A DNA stretch of 64,000 nt from Ceratodon purpureus (GCA_014871385.1 CM026432.1:3312150-3376149); one strand, 5' to 3'. Shown: positions 11,921 to 24,200, numbered from the stretch's first letter. Notes: generated by a model not told the origin, from the letters alone. Translations and numbers: made by a program.

Positions 11921-12844
11921 TAGTTAGATGAAAAGTGTTATTAATGTACATGGATGAAAAAAGATTGGGCCTATTATTTACAAGTGCCCACCCTTTGAAG
12001 TTTAGTCTTGTCACTTTTTGCCCTTATGAATGATGGGTAACTTGCGCAGAAAATGAGAGATACCGATTAGTTACTTGTTGCTAGATTAAAAACAGATTTT
12101 TCTAAAATCCATAACTTTTGCATTGTAATTTCAAATGCTTTGTAAATTGTGCCATTAGAAAGAAACCAATGAAAGCTATGTCTATTAAATGTACTAGAAA
12201 ATTACAAAAGTTTAGGAACTTAAAATAGGTTGCCCAGAAGTGCTACGACTACCATGATGTCTCAAAAAACTTTAGGGATTAATGCATGAATCAATTGTGG
12301 TGCACTTGCTAACAATGCAAAAGCATGACGACGGAAAACTTGAAGGTGGATAATTTTGTATTGGGCCTAAAGTTGCAACTCAACCTAGCGTTGAGCTTGG
12401 TCGTGCAAACATCAAGAGTTTAAATCCCAACAATGTCAACAATCTAACCACAAAAGAATTGTGCACTACACAATTAATTTATTTTGATGGGGTTGTGCAC
12501 CATTAATTACAGCAGGCTTGTTTATTGCTCTATTGTGCAAGTTATTTTCTAAACAGAAAAGCCTAGTAATGCTGAATGCAATGGCAAGCATATACCACTG
12601 ACAGAGAAGATTCATTTTTTTTGCTAAGTAGTAATATTCCCAAGAATCCCACTCCAAGCGTTTACCACATCATTCACAACTGCTAAGAGTTTGGACGGAG
12701 GAGGACGCAAAAGGCAAACTTAGGCCCAATTTATACTTGGGGCCTGATTGAGGACCGGCCCAAACTCTCCAAATTTCAACCAACAAGATTGCTCCAGTCT
12801 CTCAAATCGGGCCCAAGGGTTTTATACTAGGGTTGGTCCCAAGC
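11921..12844. other. Intergenic DNA, no gene seen
   Basis: No open frame with recognisable content. The part after 12,660 is more GC-rich and probably belongs to old repeats. Confidence 0.5.
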
Positions 12845-12970
12845 ATCACCATATCCTACATGGCGGCTTATGTGGCAATATTTTGACGCCAAATCTTTGG
12901 GCCTAAGTGGTGCAATTGGGACAAGGTTTCCCATGGCCCGAAGTTGGAACTTAGACCCGATTGTGCATCT
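12845..12970. repeat. Dispersed repeat, copy 1 (pairs with 20.69-20.83 kb)
   Basis: About 125 bases match 20,694-20,830 at roughly 70 percent by eye: both hold TATCCTA, a TGTGGCA/AGGTGGCA phrase, GCGCCAAATCTTT or GACGCCAAATCTTT, and a TTGG(A)AACTT-type end. Family unknown. Confidence 0.6.
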
Positions 12971-13562
12971 TCGTTGGATTCTTTGTATCTCCACCGTCCA
13001 TCAATGGATTGTAAATCCACCACCAAGAGAGTTTTCTCCCTACTTCTCTCTCCCTCCTTCCTCTTGCTTCATTTCTCTTTATTTCTTGTCTCTGATCCAT
13101 GTAGAATTTGTAAGAGAGGTTTGCAATACCATGTTACACACAAATTGCAATACTAGGTTTTAAACAAATTCTTGGTTATAGACGAATTTTGCAATACTGA
13201 TGTCAATTGGGTTTTGCAATTTTGGATTAGAGACGAATTGTGGGTTACTTGCAATACTGCAATTGACATCTTCAACCAAGCAATTATAACTCAGCTAGAG
13301 TCAATTGCGTCCATTGATTTAGTAGTGGTTAATTCACAGCCAATACACGAGTGCTTCATAAAAGGGAAGCACAACTGTTGTTTTAAATCAATTGTAGAGT
13401 CTAATTAGAGCAATTTTTCTACACTTATGACTTCACCACAAGAAGAACTTCTGATTAGGCCCAATGAATGGGCCTCACATGTTTACATATGAAGGGGCTA
13501 GATTCCAAAAGTCAGGCCTGATTAGGGTTAGGACCAACTTCGGGCTAGCTCCAGATCACATA

Positions 13563-14281
13563 CACTCTGCACCCCTTATTGTCACATGTTGGATGACCAA
13601 TATGCATGTGATAATAAAGAACTCTCTAACGTTAACTTTGAAGTGTGATTGTAGAGTACTAGTTAGAAATGTGATATTATGGAAATAAGAAATGCCAAGT
13701 TGCAAATAAGGCCACATGTACATGTCTTTACATGCCAACTACAATTGGCAAGAGCTACGTAAGTGCAAGAGGAACGCTTGGAATCACTTGACACTTCTAG
13801 GACACGGTCTTTGATTCTGCTAATATTTCAAGGTTTGCTGTATTTATGATTTTCAACAAATTCATGCTCTAAAGTGTCTAGCGATGTGCACCTGCTCAAT
13901 TTCTTCTGGTATTGAAACATATTTGAAAAAAATTTAAGTTTCTTTAGCTATGGTGACTTGTGAAATCCACCCCCATGTGGTGAGTTGTGATTTAATCCAC
14001 CCCCATGTGCTTATGGAGCAAGTCCATGGAAGCAAACCTAGCTTTCTAAGTTTCTTGAGAATGGTAGACACTTGTATTAATGATCTCTAAGGAACTTTCC
14101 ATACTTGCAACAAATGACAGACCATCACGTCTTTATGTAATGTCAACAAACTTGTGATATTCTAGAGAGTGGTAGTGATAATTGAGGGTGAGTTTTGAAC
14201 TCTGTATATCCGCTCTTCAGGGTTTGGTGAAATTACAAGGGATGTGACATAATAGAATGTGATAATAAGGGGTGTAGAGTG
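13563..14281. mobile_element. Non-autonomous TIR element, TA target site
   Basis: The ends form an inverted repeat of about 27 bases beginning CACTCTGCACCCCTTATT on the left; the reverse complement of the right end begins CACTCTACACCCCTTATT. TA dinucleotides flank both ends (13,561-13,562 and 14,282-14,283), fitting a TA target-site duplication as in Tc1/mariner relatives, though a 2-bp match in AT-rich DNA is weak proof. Length 719 bp, with no transposase frame. Only 16 bases separate it from the next TIR element. Confidence 0.6.
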
Positions 14282-14297
14282 TATAAACTGGACCTTA

Positions 14298-15357
14298 GGG
14301 CCGGTTTAGACTACGTTGGAGAAGTCCACCGGTCATGAAAAAAAGGGCATTTGTGAAATCTGATTGGCCGAAAATGCAACTCTTCACCGGAAGGTGTTTA
14401 CACTAGGTGAAGACAAGAATGGTGGTGAAGTTTTCTCATGGATGATAAAATGACATGGCCGCCTACATGGCAGCACTTTTTGGACTTGGGCTTCTCCGGA
14501 GGAGGAGTTTCTTGTCCGGCCTCAAGAGGCCGGAGAAGAAACTCCACCTCCGGAGAAGCCCAAGTTAATAAAAAATCATTTTTCAAAACAGATCTGAGCC
14601 GTAGATTCTACCATGCACCTCGTGATTGCCAAGATAAGCCTTCCCGGCTTGTGGTCCACCTCCACCTTTTACTTGTGTCCTCTTCTTCTTAAAATTGCAT
14701 ATATGCACTTCTCACTCTAGCTCTACATGCTGTAATTTTTTTTTCAAATCCATTTTGAAGGCTTAGAGTTTATTTTTTGGGCTTTTTATCATGTTTTTAA
14801 AAACATGAGCATGTAGGGTACCAATGATATTTTTGTTATTGATTAGGTGTTGATATATGGGCCAAAATTGACAATTGGCAATTTGGTAATTTTAATTATT
14901 TTTTTGACTAAAACAGAATATTATATTACCATGAGATATATTTCAATTATGATAAAGTGAAAATCAACCAATTTTTTTATTATTCTTCTGCATAATTTGA
15001 TAACAAAATAATTTTGAAGTTTAGTAAAATTGTCATACATATGCATATTCATTTTTTATAAAAACAATTCTTGTTTAAATTTTTTGTTACAATGTGAATG
15101 TAGAGAATTGTGATTTTTATCAAAAAAAAACTTCACAATTTGGTAAGTTTCTCTTCACCGGTACACTTCTCCGGTGGACTTGTCCGTTAAGCTTCTCCTC
15201 TAGGTGTTTAGACTACAACCGGTCAAGACTCCTTTTGAAATATTTTATTGCCTTAAATTCTGCTCCATCACATCCACCATTTCACTCATATAACCATGTC
15301 TTGGCCAAGTATTCTTGACCGAGTGGAGGCCTTCTCCACCGTAGTGTAAACCGGCCC
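14298..15357. mobile_element. PIF/Harbinger-like MITE with TTA target site
   Basis: The ends are inverted repeats of about 27 bases with two mismatches: left GGGCCGGTTTAGACTACG, right (reverse complement) GGGCCGGTTTACACTACG. TTA flanks each side (14,295-14,297 and 15,358-15,360). A 3-bp TWA target site and TIRs starting GGGCC.GTTT are typical of PIF/Harbinger and Tourist-type elements. At 1,060 bp with no transposase frame it is non-autonomous. Subterminal CTTCTCCGGTGGACTTGTCC-type phrases repeat the TIR-proximal sequence, and a large internal hairpin lies at 14,484-14,565. Confidence 0.8.
14484..14565. repeat. 40-bp-arm hairpin inside the MITE
   Basis: Arms 14,484-14,523 and 14,526-14,565 are reverse complements over 40 bases with two mismatches and a 2-base loop. 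They begin ACTTGGGCTTCTCCGGAGG. The arms are far more GC-rich than the rest of the element, suggesting a nested insertion or a captured fold-back. Confidence 0.85.
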
Positions 15358-15551
15358 TTACTAGCAAAGTTGGGGGAAACTTGTAAAGATGGTTCAAACA
15401 GAGACAACCCAACCAGGAATGCAAGAGAAAGATGAAACTAGAAGAACCAACCCCGGGCAACCTCAACTTGGGCAGCAAGGAAAGCCTCCAGCAAGCAGGC
15501 CCATTTGAAAGCTCCTTCCTGTACCCCTTTCCCAGTCCAAGCTCATCTCCG

Positions 15552-15722
15552 TCCTTGTTCCAAGTCCCTGTTCCAAGTCCCTACTCCAAGTCCCTACTCC
15601 AAGTCCCTGCTCCAAGTCCCTGCTCCAAGTCCCTGCTCCAAGTCCCTGCTCCAAGTCCCTGCTCCAAGTCCCTGCTTCAGCCAAGTCCCTGCTCCAAGTC
15701 CCTGTTCCAAGTCCCAAGTCCC
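15552..15722 (+). repeat. 13-bp minisatellite, CAAGTCCCTGCTC units
   Basis: About twelve tandem copies of a 13-bp unit (CAAGTCCCTGCTC and variants with GTTC or ACTC) are present. Because 13 is not a multiple of three, each strand reads as a long repeat peptide in several frames. These are by-products, not genes. Confidence 0.95.
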
Positions 15723-16922
15723 AGCATTATCTACCTACCCCAGTCCGACTTTGAGCACTTCTCCGACCTCTTCGGTCCCATCCCTGGATCCTCACTGGAC
15801 GACCTCTAATCAGTCACAGACCATCTCCGATTCTTTCTACACTCAAGACCAGTGTAATGGCATTTGCCAATTGTTAGTGGCAAACATTCATGCTATGGTG
15901 CTGGACGTGAGGTTTGTGCGAAGAGGCGGGCCCAAGCCAGGTTTTCCATGAGCTCTAGATTCAAACCTTTCACCTCCGAAAGTTAGAGGAAACACCTTCG
16001 GTTCTATAGAAACAGGTGCGATAATTGGTTCCTATTTTGAAGAGAGCGCTGGTCCTTTCTCATTATAGTAGTACTGTCCTGTACACAATACTATATTTCC
16101 CACAGAAGCATTAACCTCTTTGGGTAAGAGTTTATAAATAGAAACGATTGTCTGCAGTTCTTAAGTTTTCCTGCTATTTCTGGTTTAATTCCCTCCACAG
16201 TTCATACTATGGGCGGCAGCCTCCTTAACACTATTAGAACTTTTTAGAAAGATATGTGACCAACCTTTGTTTGATTACCTCGTGTTTACCTCGGTCAGGT
16301 ATTAATTCCACTAAAAAGGGAGATGAATCGGAGATTTTCATGGAAAAGCTCACGTCTTACGGTCTAGATCGAACGACGTGCATGTGCCCTACTGGTGACT
16401 AGCACCGATATTTCCAAGTTTAGATTGTGGGCACATGTATTGAAAGGAGTACAATATATACACAGTATGTAATGTATTGCAATTTGCACCGTCCCTAGTC
16501 AGCTCACCGCCGTTTCACCCGGGCAGCACCATCGTTTCGCTAAAGGCAGATCTGGGTCAAGGCTAGCGTGATACAGTGTTCACACGTTTAGTTAGAAATA
16601 AGTTCGGGACTCGGCGGGAGTGATAGGCTCGTGGTTTTTTTATATTATTTTTGTTTAAGTTTTTTGGATCGACAGAATGTGCGTAAGCCAGAGAATGTTG
16701 TCTACGACCTTGCAGTCTTGTTGCGGTATGGCAGAGGATTTGGTAGTGGCTTTGATAGATCGACAGTGTCGGGATTTGATCAACCAAGGTGTTAGTTTTG
16801 AATCTAGTATTCGTTTGTTATGAGCTCTCATCTTGTCTTGTGATGCTTGGCATTCACAGCATCACGGAGCGTTTGAGAAGAAGTAGAGGGATTTGATTTA
16901 GACCTGTCCGAAGGCTTCAACG
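15723..16922. other. Upstream region of the GT47 gene
   Basis: No gene is seen. The stretch after about 16,340 becomes GC-richer and probably holds the promoter and leader of the glycosyltransferase gene. I see no convincing TATA box. Confidence 0.4.
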
Positions 16923-18443
16923 ATGAAGTTCAAGGGGAGTTTATCGCTCCCGGCGATATACTTCTTCATGTTTCTCAATATCTTTGCTTGCATCTCGAAC
17001 TTTTACAGAATGAATAGTTATTTGTCCACGCCTTCATGGTTTTCCGCTGGCCCGGACACCAAGCCTTTGAAGCTGTCGATGCGGGATGGGAATTGCACTT
17101 GCACTGTCGATTATGTTCCGCCTCAAGTGACTGGCCTATCCAAAGCTGCGAAGCTGCCAACGCTTTCTTGCAAATGTAAGAATGAGACAGCATTGACGAG
17201 CATGCACGACGACGGTAGGTCTCTCACGGAAACCTCGACTAAGCTGATCCAGTTCCTGTGTCCCGTGTGTACTCCAGTCGAAGGCAAGTATGCTTGTCCT
17301 CCGAGCGCGCGAACAGTGGAGACAGTGGAAGTTGCGAAGGCTTGTCCACCGAGCGTGCACACGGTGGAGACAGTCGAAGTTGCGAAGCCCTGTCCTGGCG
17401 TGCCGTGGTACGCTGACGGTAGACCATGGCACTTCCCTCCGAAGTTCCCCTCTTGCACGATGGACACTTGCTTCAACTACTCGAAGTGTGCCAACATGGC
17501 CGAGCCTCTGGTGTACACATACGACCGTCCAAGCCCGCCAACCCGGTACTTCCAGGGCATCAACGAATCCAAGTATTGGACAGATGACCCGGAGAAGGCA
17601 TGTTTTTTCTTTGTCTTTCTCGACACGAACTACCCATGGCCGATATGGCCCAAGGACTTGCCTCATTGGAACGGGGGGATGAATCATGTGTTGATCACAT
17701 ACGCAGATAAGTGGGAGAGCAGGAACCCACCGGGTGATTCCATCGGAAATGCATCGATCATGGGGACAATCGTTTATCAGTCGACTTATCGCCCCGGATT
17801 CGACATTCCGATCCCTCTGCCAGGTAAAGCGCATATGACTCACCTCCAATCTGTGCCCATATTGCAGCGGAAATACTTTGCAACTTTTCGAGGGACGAGG
17901 TACCTGGGTAACTTTGATGGCGCGTTCCGGAGTTCGGATGAATTCCGAGGGTTGCACAATGGGGAGGACGTGGTGGTGGCGACGACTTGCAGGCAGTACA
18001 CCAACAACAAGATTCTTGAAGAGCATCCCGAACTGGGCATTCATTGTGATGAAGACCGCGAGCTCTACACCAAATTTGGCTTCAAGGACTTGATGAATAC
18101 GACATTCGGCCTTGCGCCGGCAGGACGTCAACCAGCTTCGTATAGACTTATCGAAGTGATGAGCGCTGGAGCCATACCTGTTTTGATTACAGACAACTAC
18201 GTGAAGCCGCTCGACACTTATATTCATTGGCATGATTGTTTGTTGGAGTTCCCGACTTCGGAAATACCGAGGATTATTCCTGCTCTTCGGGCTCTTACTA
18301 CGAAAGATATCTTGTACCGACAGGAAAATTGTTTGAGGATTTATAACGAGTTTCTCAAGGACGACGACTCGCTGATGGAGGCTTCGATGCGGGCCTTGAA
18401 GGAACGCTTCATGGGAGTTTTCCCTAGTTTTGCACATGTTTGA
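16923..18443 (+). CDS. GT47 exostosin-family glycosyltransferase, type II membrane protein
   Basis: The 506-residue intronless frame encodes a Golgi-type glycosyltransferase. A short basic N-terminus (MKFKGS) is followed by a hydrophobic segment at residues 8-27 that acts as signal anchor. Next is a Cys-rich stem (58-160) and the exostosin domain (about 195-495). The domain shows FFFVFLDTNYPWPIWP (228-241), FATFRGTR (319-326), and the nucleotide-sugar-binding half FGLAPAGRQPASYRLIEVM (395-413) with AGAIPVLITDNYVKP (415-429) and IHWHDCLLEFP (434-444), as in EXT/GT47 proteins. Plant GT47 members make xyloglucan, pectin, xylan or other wall glycans; the substrate here cannot be told from sequence. 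The stem contains a recent 16-residue tandem duplication at 125-156. The ATG at 16,923 is the first in frame and gives a sensible anchor. Confidence 0.9.
   Translation: MKFKGSLSLPAIYFFMFLNIFACISNFYRMNSYLSTPSWFSAGPDTKPLKLSMRDGNCTCTVDYVPPQVTGLSKAAKLPTLSCKCKNETALTSMHDDGRSLTETSTKLIQFLCPVCTPVEGKYACPPSARTVETVEVAKACPPSVHTVETVEVAKPCPGVPWYADGRPWHFPPKFPSCTMDTCFNYSKCANMAEPLVYTYDRPSPPTRYFQGINESKYWTDDPEKACFFFVFLDTNYPWPIWPKDLPHWNGGMNHVLITYADKWESRNPPGDSIGNASIMGTIVYQSTYRPGFDIPIPLPGKAHMTHLQSVPILQRKYFATFRGTRYLGNFDGAFRSSDEFRGLHNGEDVVVATTCRQYTNNKILEEHPELGIHCDEDRELYTKFGFKDLMNTTFGLAPAGRQPASYRLIEVMSAGAIPVLITDNYVKPLDTYIHWHDCLLEFPTSEIPRIIPALRALTTKDILYRQENCLRIYNEFLKDDDSLMEASMRALKERFMGVFPSFAHV
17295..17390 (+). repeat. 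48-bp tandem duplication in the GT47 stem
   Basis: Two adjacent 48-bp units code for CPPSARTVETVEVAKA and CPPSVHTVETVEVAKP. The reading frame is kept. The repeat lies in the stem, not in the catalytic domain, and adds a CPP motif. Confidence 0.9.
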
Positions 18444-19059
18444 CGACTTCCTGGAGATTAGGATTTTCAGCTTCGACCACTTCATCTGCGAAAGCTCTAG
18501 GAGCGTCCGCTATGCGAGTGCACGTGCTGTGCATCGAGCTATACACTCATCTGCACCGAGTCGTTACCAACTACAACTGTGTTTTGAGACACGGATGCAC
18601 TGCTCAAGGCTCGGAATTCAGTGTCAATGACGAACCAGCCATGAGGTAATGCTGTACGATGTCTTCGACATTTTTTGTGCAGAGAAGAAATCATGCTCTG
18701 ATGCATTAGCAACCCTAATTTAATTACCCATTTTTTTGGTTAGACTAAGTGCTCTTTAGGTCATCGTCGCGAGGGGTTTGGTTTGTTGGCCCTGCCCTTC
18801 AGGGAGGGATTATCCATCCCTAATCTAAATACTGCAGCTAATCTATATCAAACCTTGTAGATCCGGTTTGATTCTTGCACATTCTATTGAATGTTTGAAG
18901 CTTTCTGTATCTATGGTTCATTTTTATTTCAGGCTCCAGAACTGGAATTTTTTTCCTGCACGCATTTTCATTATCTTCAATTTCTGGATCACTTATCTTG
19001 TTGCTGCACCTTCACAAATTATTTTTCTAGCTCACCGTGGATTTGAATGATGCTTAAAG
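18444..19059. other. GT47 3' flank, no gene seen
   Basis: The region holds the probable 3' UTR of the glycosyltransferase gene and ordinary intergenic sequence. Confidence 0.5.
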
Positions 19060-19905
19060 TCATAATTTGGCAACAGATTGGTTTCCACGAGCTGAAATGG
19101 GTGAAACTGTTAGCGGTAGGTTAGAAATTAGATCAACTCTACACGTTTGAGGGATAGGAATGTCCTCAGACTTGACACATCTTTGTTGTATGTTTTTGTA
19201 ACCGAACATCACAACTAGATGCTTGTAGTACTCCGTTGGCACTATCGTTTGACATGATCCGATGTTTGGAAGTGTCCACCTTTGCGCCGGGAAAAATTCC
19301 AGAACTTCAAGGGGCCATTTTTGGCACAACATTAATTGTGGCGGTTGGGCTAGGAATGATGGGCATTTACAGGTCACCAGTGTGCAATAGTAGCGGAAGG
19401 TAGTTGTGAAGGAAGCAGCACAGATGCAGTGGAGGTTTGAACGTTTGAACCAGGACTGTGAGGGGAATTATTATGCTGTGTTGACAGGGATGTAATTGAG
19501 CTTCTAAAGTGGTTTCTGGGAATTACTCTTCCTTTGTGTTGCTTCTCAACTTTCACAATATGGATTGCCATATATCCACAGTAGAGTTTGCCGCCACTGT
19601 GAAGAATGATGACGGGTGACTGCAATACTTCACACACCTTATCCAACACATTTTGGTGTGACTGTCGAAGTCATCATCTCATGTGCAAATTTACGTGTGT
19701 TCCACTAGACATGGCGACTTCAAGTTCAGTTTGATTGCAATCAAGGATTCTGTGAACGTCGTTGCAAGGAAGGGATTGCTTCCAATTGGAGATTGTGGAT
19801 GGTACATATGCTGGAGTATTGAATCTCTGCTTCGTCAGGATTCTGGAAGGTCTGCTTCGGATGCTTGGATTTGTAATGAAAGAGATGAGAGGAGGAAGGC
19901 AAAAC
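19060..19905 (-). pseudogene. Broken minus-strand coding relic, unrecognised
   Basis: Adjacent minus-strand open stretches cover 19,905-19,685, 19,649-19,374 and 19,377-19,060 in different frames. All have protein-like composition (for example NWKQSLPCNDVHRILDC, VIILHSGGKLYCGYM, PTEYYKHLVVMFGYKN). They may be one decayed gene or exons of an unrecognised one. No family could be named, and a transposon origin is possible. Confidence 0.35.
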
Positions 19906-19909
19906 GGTA

Positions 19910-21225
19910 AGGCTCAATATTGTGCAACGAAAAGAACCTCTTTGTTAGATGTCATAAATTTATTTTTATTTGAATTAGTTGTGAGTTGATGGATTCCTAT
20001 TTTTTGTTCATAAGTTGGATTGGAGTGAGAATCAATCATGAAGGCGCTGAGTATTTTGGTCCAGCTAGAGATGCACGGCTACCCTTTCGGTCTATTCATA
20101 TTTCTAGGGCAGCCTCTCTTGGTAAATGAAGACCATTGCATAGTCCTTTCATCGTTAATATTCATTTGAGGTTTGAGGTTTTGTCATGCTAGAGAACAAT
20201 AAAACACATCCAAAACTATGTCTGCACATGTGTCTTATAATTGCTCCACATAAAAAATGGATCAATTTGCATTTGTGTAGCATTACCAAGTTCTCTTTTG
20301 GAGAATGTATGAATGTTTGCAAACATTTTGTGGTTTGAAAACTAAAAAAGTTGAATCATCAAATGGTTGCAAAAAACAACGAACAAAAAGATACATACCA
20401 TTAACTCACTTGTGTAGACCTTTACCTCAATAAGAAGTAGAGTATTCAATGATCAACTTACTTTCAAATTTCTTGATGGAGATTGTTAACTTTTTTGTGA
20501 ATCATAACATTTCATTGGGCCTTTATTTTGACAAATGGTGTTGTTGTGAAAATTATTCCAATCACAATAGTAGTCAAGTTCTTTTCACCTCTCAATGCAA
20601 TAAATCCTTCAAATATTCGTCATTAAAGTTACTAAATTTTTTCAAGTCCGCTTCACGGGTTTCACAATAGTGATGAGTCATGTCAAAATTTCAATCTATC
20701 CTATGTGGCATCTTAGGTGGCATTATTTTGGCGCCAAATCTTTTAGGCAAGATTGATGCAACGGAGACAAAGTTTTTCTTGGCCCAAACTTAAAACTTAT
20801 TCTGGAACTTGGGTCACACTGGGGCTCAAATCATTCCAAAACAGGCTAACCTTCCATCCAGCTCCAATCTGCATATAAAGTGTGTTCATTAGTTAAACTC
20901 ACAAACAGTACATCAACATTGATTTCCTTCAGAGACCGGAGCTTCTCTTTCTTTGGTGGTGTTTTTGCAGCAAGACACATAGATTTGGGGAGAACCTAGA
21001 TGTGGGTCCAAGATGTACAAAACAACCATGATTTTTGGGGCTTGAGCGCCAGCCTTCCTTCATGGGTTGCATCGCCTGGCCTGGCGTCTACTCGAATGCG
21101 CAACTTGATGCTCGCAATGGACGATGTATGACATTCCTGCGCTAGTTGCAGCATTCCAGAAGTAAGTTAACTTGTTGCATGATCACCCAATTCGCAGCTG
21201 CGCCATCGCTGAGCCAGCCTTCGCC
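19910..21225. other. Intergenic DNA with dispersed repeat copy
   Basis: No gene is seen. The segment 20,694-20,830 is the second copy of the dispersed repeat found at 12,845-12,970. The last 150 bases become GC-rich and probably form the leader of the PhzF-like gene. Confidence 0.5.
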
Positions 21226-24200
21226 ATGGCAGCCTGCTTGGGCGCTCACCCGGCGCTGCACCTGCGCATTCGCGGAGCTCAGTCGCTGGTCCTCAGCAAT
21301 TTGAGCTCTCGGCAGCCATGTGGGTCGATTCCAGTGGTGCGGATTGGGGCCAGGGAGAGGAGGCGCGGTGGAGTGGCGGTGTGTTCTCTGGGAGGGTTCA
21401 GCTCTTTCACCGATGAGACTCCTGTGCGGGACACGGGTGTGAAGGAGATCGTGGACTCGCAGATTGCGGATGCTAGCCAGGAGTTTGCGGAGATGGACTT
21501 GGAAGAGGCAGCTGAGAAGTATAATCTGCAGGAGCAGCTGTTTACTGAGGTGGACTATTGCCAGGTTAGTCATTTGCCTGATCTGGTGAATTTGACCATT
21601 CTTTGCTAGGGTTTAAGCGTGGTGAGAATTTGAGGTTTGTTTCGAAGCGTGATTGGGTTTTTGTTGTCACGGTGTAATCCATTTAGGTTTTCGGAGTTTT
21701 TGTCAGTATTGCATTTCTGCAGAGTTTTGACATAACCCTCCGTTTCTTGGTCAGGGTTTAAGACATAGGAACTAGATTTTTGTCATCGGAAAGTTTGGGT
21801 GAAGTTAGATTGTAGTTTGGATGGCATTGGCATTGTCGGAATCCCCTTTTCGTGCACGAGGTTTTTGATCCAAGAGAGTGATGGACATACTTTCTGATGC
21901 TGAGACATCTTCTCGTCTTAAGTAACAGGGTTTTAGTTAGGGTTTCTGGTTTTATCCCAACGAATTTGGTTTTTGGTGTCCCTGAGTCGATATGGAGGTA
22001 CAGCAGACGTTGTGCGCTTGCATTGCTTTTTGAACCTTTTTTAAACGTCAGCTAGAGTATTTGTGCTTCTGAGAAACATGTCTGAAATTTGACTGAGAAA
22101 TGAATGTCCACTGAAGCTCATAAATGCCGAACATTGGTGATGATTTGACAGATAAATACATTCACAGATCGAGCATTTAGTGGCAATCCAGCAGCTGTAA
22201 TTTTCTTACCTTATGAAAGGGATGACAGATGGCTGCAAACGATTGCACGTGAGTTCAATCAGACGACTGCATTTTTGGTGAAGAGATATAACACGAGGAA
22301 CAAGGTCAAAAATCAGAAGCGCAAAGGCCTTGTGCAAGTCGATGAAAGCGGCAAAGGGCTGAAGTCTAGCAAAACGTTCGACCCACTGCCTGTAGAGAAT
22401 GAGTTTGATCTCCGCTGGTTCTCGCCCACAGCCGAGGTACCCCTTCGATTTTCCAGAATCATTTTCTTCCTTTGAAATGTTAAAATGCTTCTAGTTCTCG
22501 TCATTTCTCTGGACAGTCGAGTTTAATCAAAAGCAATGCATGCAGAGGTGTATGGTTCCTATATCTTTTGGTCAATATTTGAGTTGCTGTCATCTATTAT
22601 ATTCTACTAAAATGTAGCGATTATGCTAATTTTCTGCAGCTTGACCTTTGTGGACATGCAACATTGGCATCTGCACATTTGTTATTCTCAGCAAATATAG
22701 TGGAGGGAGATACTGCACTGTTTCATACGAAAGCGGGTGTTTTGACAGCCAATAAAGTGTCTGGTTATGAAGAGTTCGAGGAGGCTCCTGAAGGCGCAGC
22801 CCCCTCAGACCCTCCTGCAACAAGAAAACCATCTAGCAAGGGTGTGATTGAATTGGATTTTCCTTTGGTAGCAGCCACTGAATGCAACGAGGCTTCGATT
22901 CTTTCTGAGGCTTTAGGTGGTGTTGACGTCAAATGGATTGGAAAAAGCAACTTGGGTGACTACCTGGTACGAATTCGAGAGTTTTATATCTTCGTGTTGA
23001 TGCGTGACCATGCCTTTCAATATTTTCACAAGTATCTTTGCCTTTGTGCCTCTTTTAACGGTTTTGTTTTTACTCTGATTTTCTCTATTTGAAAAGCGAA
23101 GAGCATTTTTTTCACCTTTTATTTTATTTCGTGTGTTTAGCTTGTCAGAATATTAAAGGTCTTTAGACTGCTAATTCAAAGTACAGTGATATTAAAGTTA
23201 TTTACGGAAGGGATCTTAAAAGCCTCTAAATCCTTTGTTCTCAGAATAATCAAGATTCAGACTAGGTCTATTGTTGGCAATAGGACTGAATTCTGCAAAT
23301 GCTTTGGCTGTCTCTTTTGCAGGTGGAGTTACAGTCTAGTGAGGATGTAGAGAAACTAAACCCGAAATTTGAAAGGATGATGGACTTCCCTGGTCGAGGT
23401 GGTGTAATAGTTACGGCGCCTGCAGCTGCTAGTAGCGAGTATGATTTCATATCGCGTTTCTTCTGCCCGAAGATGGGGATCAACGAGGTACTGTCTCTGA
23501 ATGTTGTGCAGCTTTTCATTCCGACGTATTTATTTATTACGGACTCACTGAAGTTGATCAGCTCATGAGACTGCAAGTTCCAAATGCGGTTTCAGAGGTG
23601 TCAGCAATGTTACATTGTTATTTTTATTTCACATTATATTCGTATCCGAGAACTAGATTTTTTACAAGTTGTTTCACAATCACCAAACTTGGAGAACCTT
23701 GTCGCTCTTAAAAAATATTTAAAATGTTAACTAGATGGCTCTGGAGTATGGTAACATCCAACCTGACAGTTCCGAAGTTGCAGTGAATGTTTTTCATCTA
23801 CGGTTTTCTCAGGTTGGTTAATTTTTCTTTCTAGAAGAAGCGTTTAATAATTTAACGATGGTGAAAATTTTCTTACCAGGATCCAGCAACAGGAAGTGCC
23901 CATTGCACGTTGGGACCATATTGGGCATCTAAATTGGGGAAGACTGAACTGAATGCATATCAAGTATGTTCCTCTCCTGAATTACTTTGTTGTGTTGTTT
24001 GTAAAGCAAACAGCTCACACAAGGCATTTGGCATCTTCCTGTTTGTAGGTCCATTTAATGTAGATAATTTTGAGTTATCGTAGAGCTAAAAATATTCCGT
24101 GACCCACAACAGCGTCTTGGGTTGGAATTTCTTGGATTTTGCAGAATTTTGCTGAATCGGATCTCTATGTCTGTTAACAGGCTCTTAGCATTGCGTATAT

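Noticed and set aside
15432-15951. Long overlapping frames on both strands rich in Pro, Ser and Gly
   Set aside because: They are produced by the 13-bp minisatellite, whose unit length keeps several frames open; flanking codons show no protein signal.
17136-18485. A 449-residue minus-strand frame
   Set aside because: It is the antisense shadow of the GT47 coding sequence, which has a clear domain and motifs on the plus strand.
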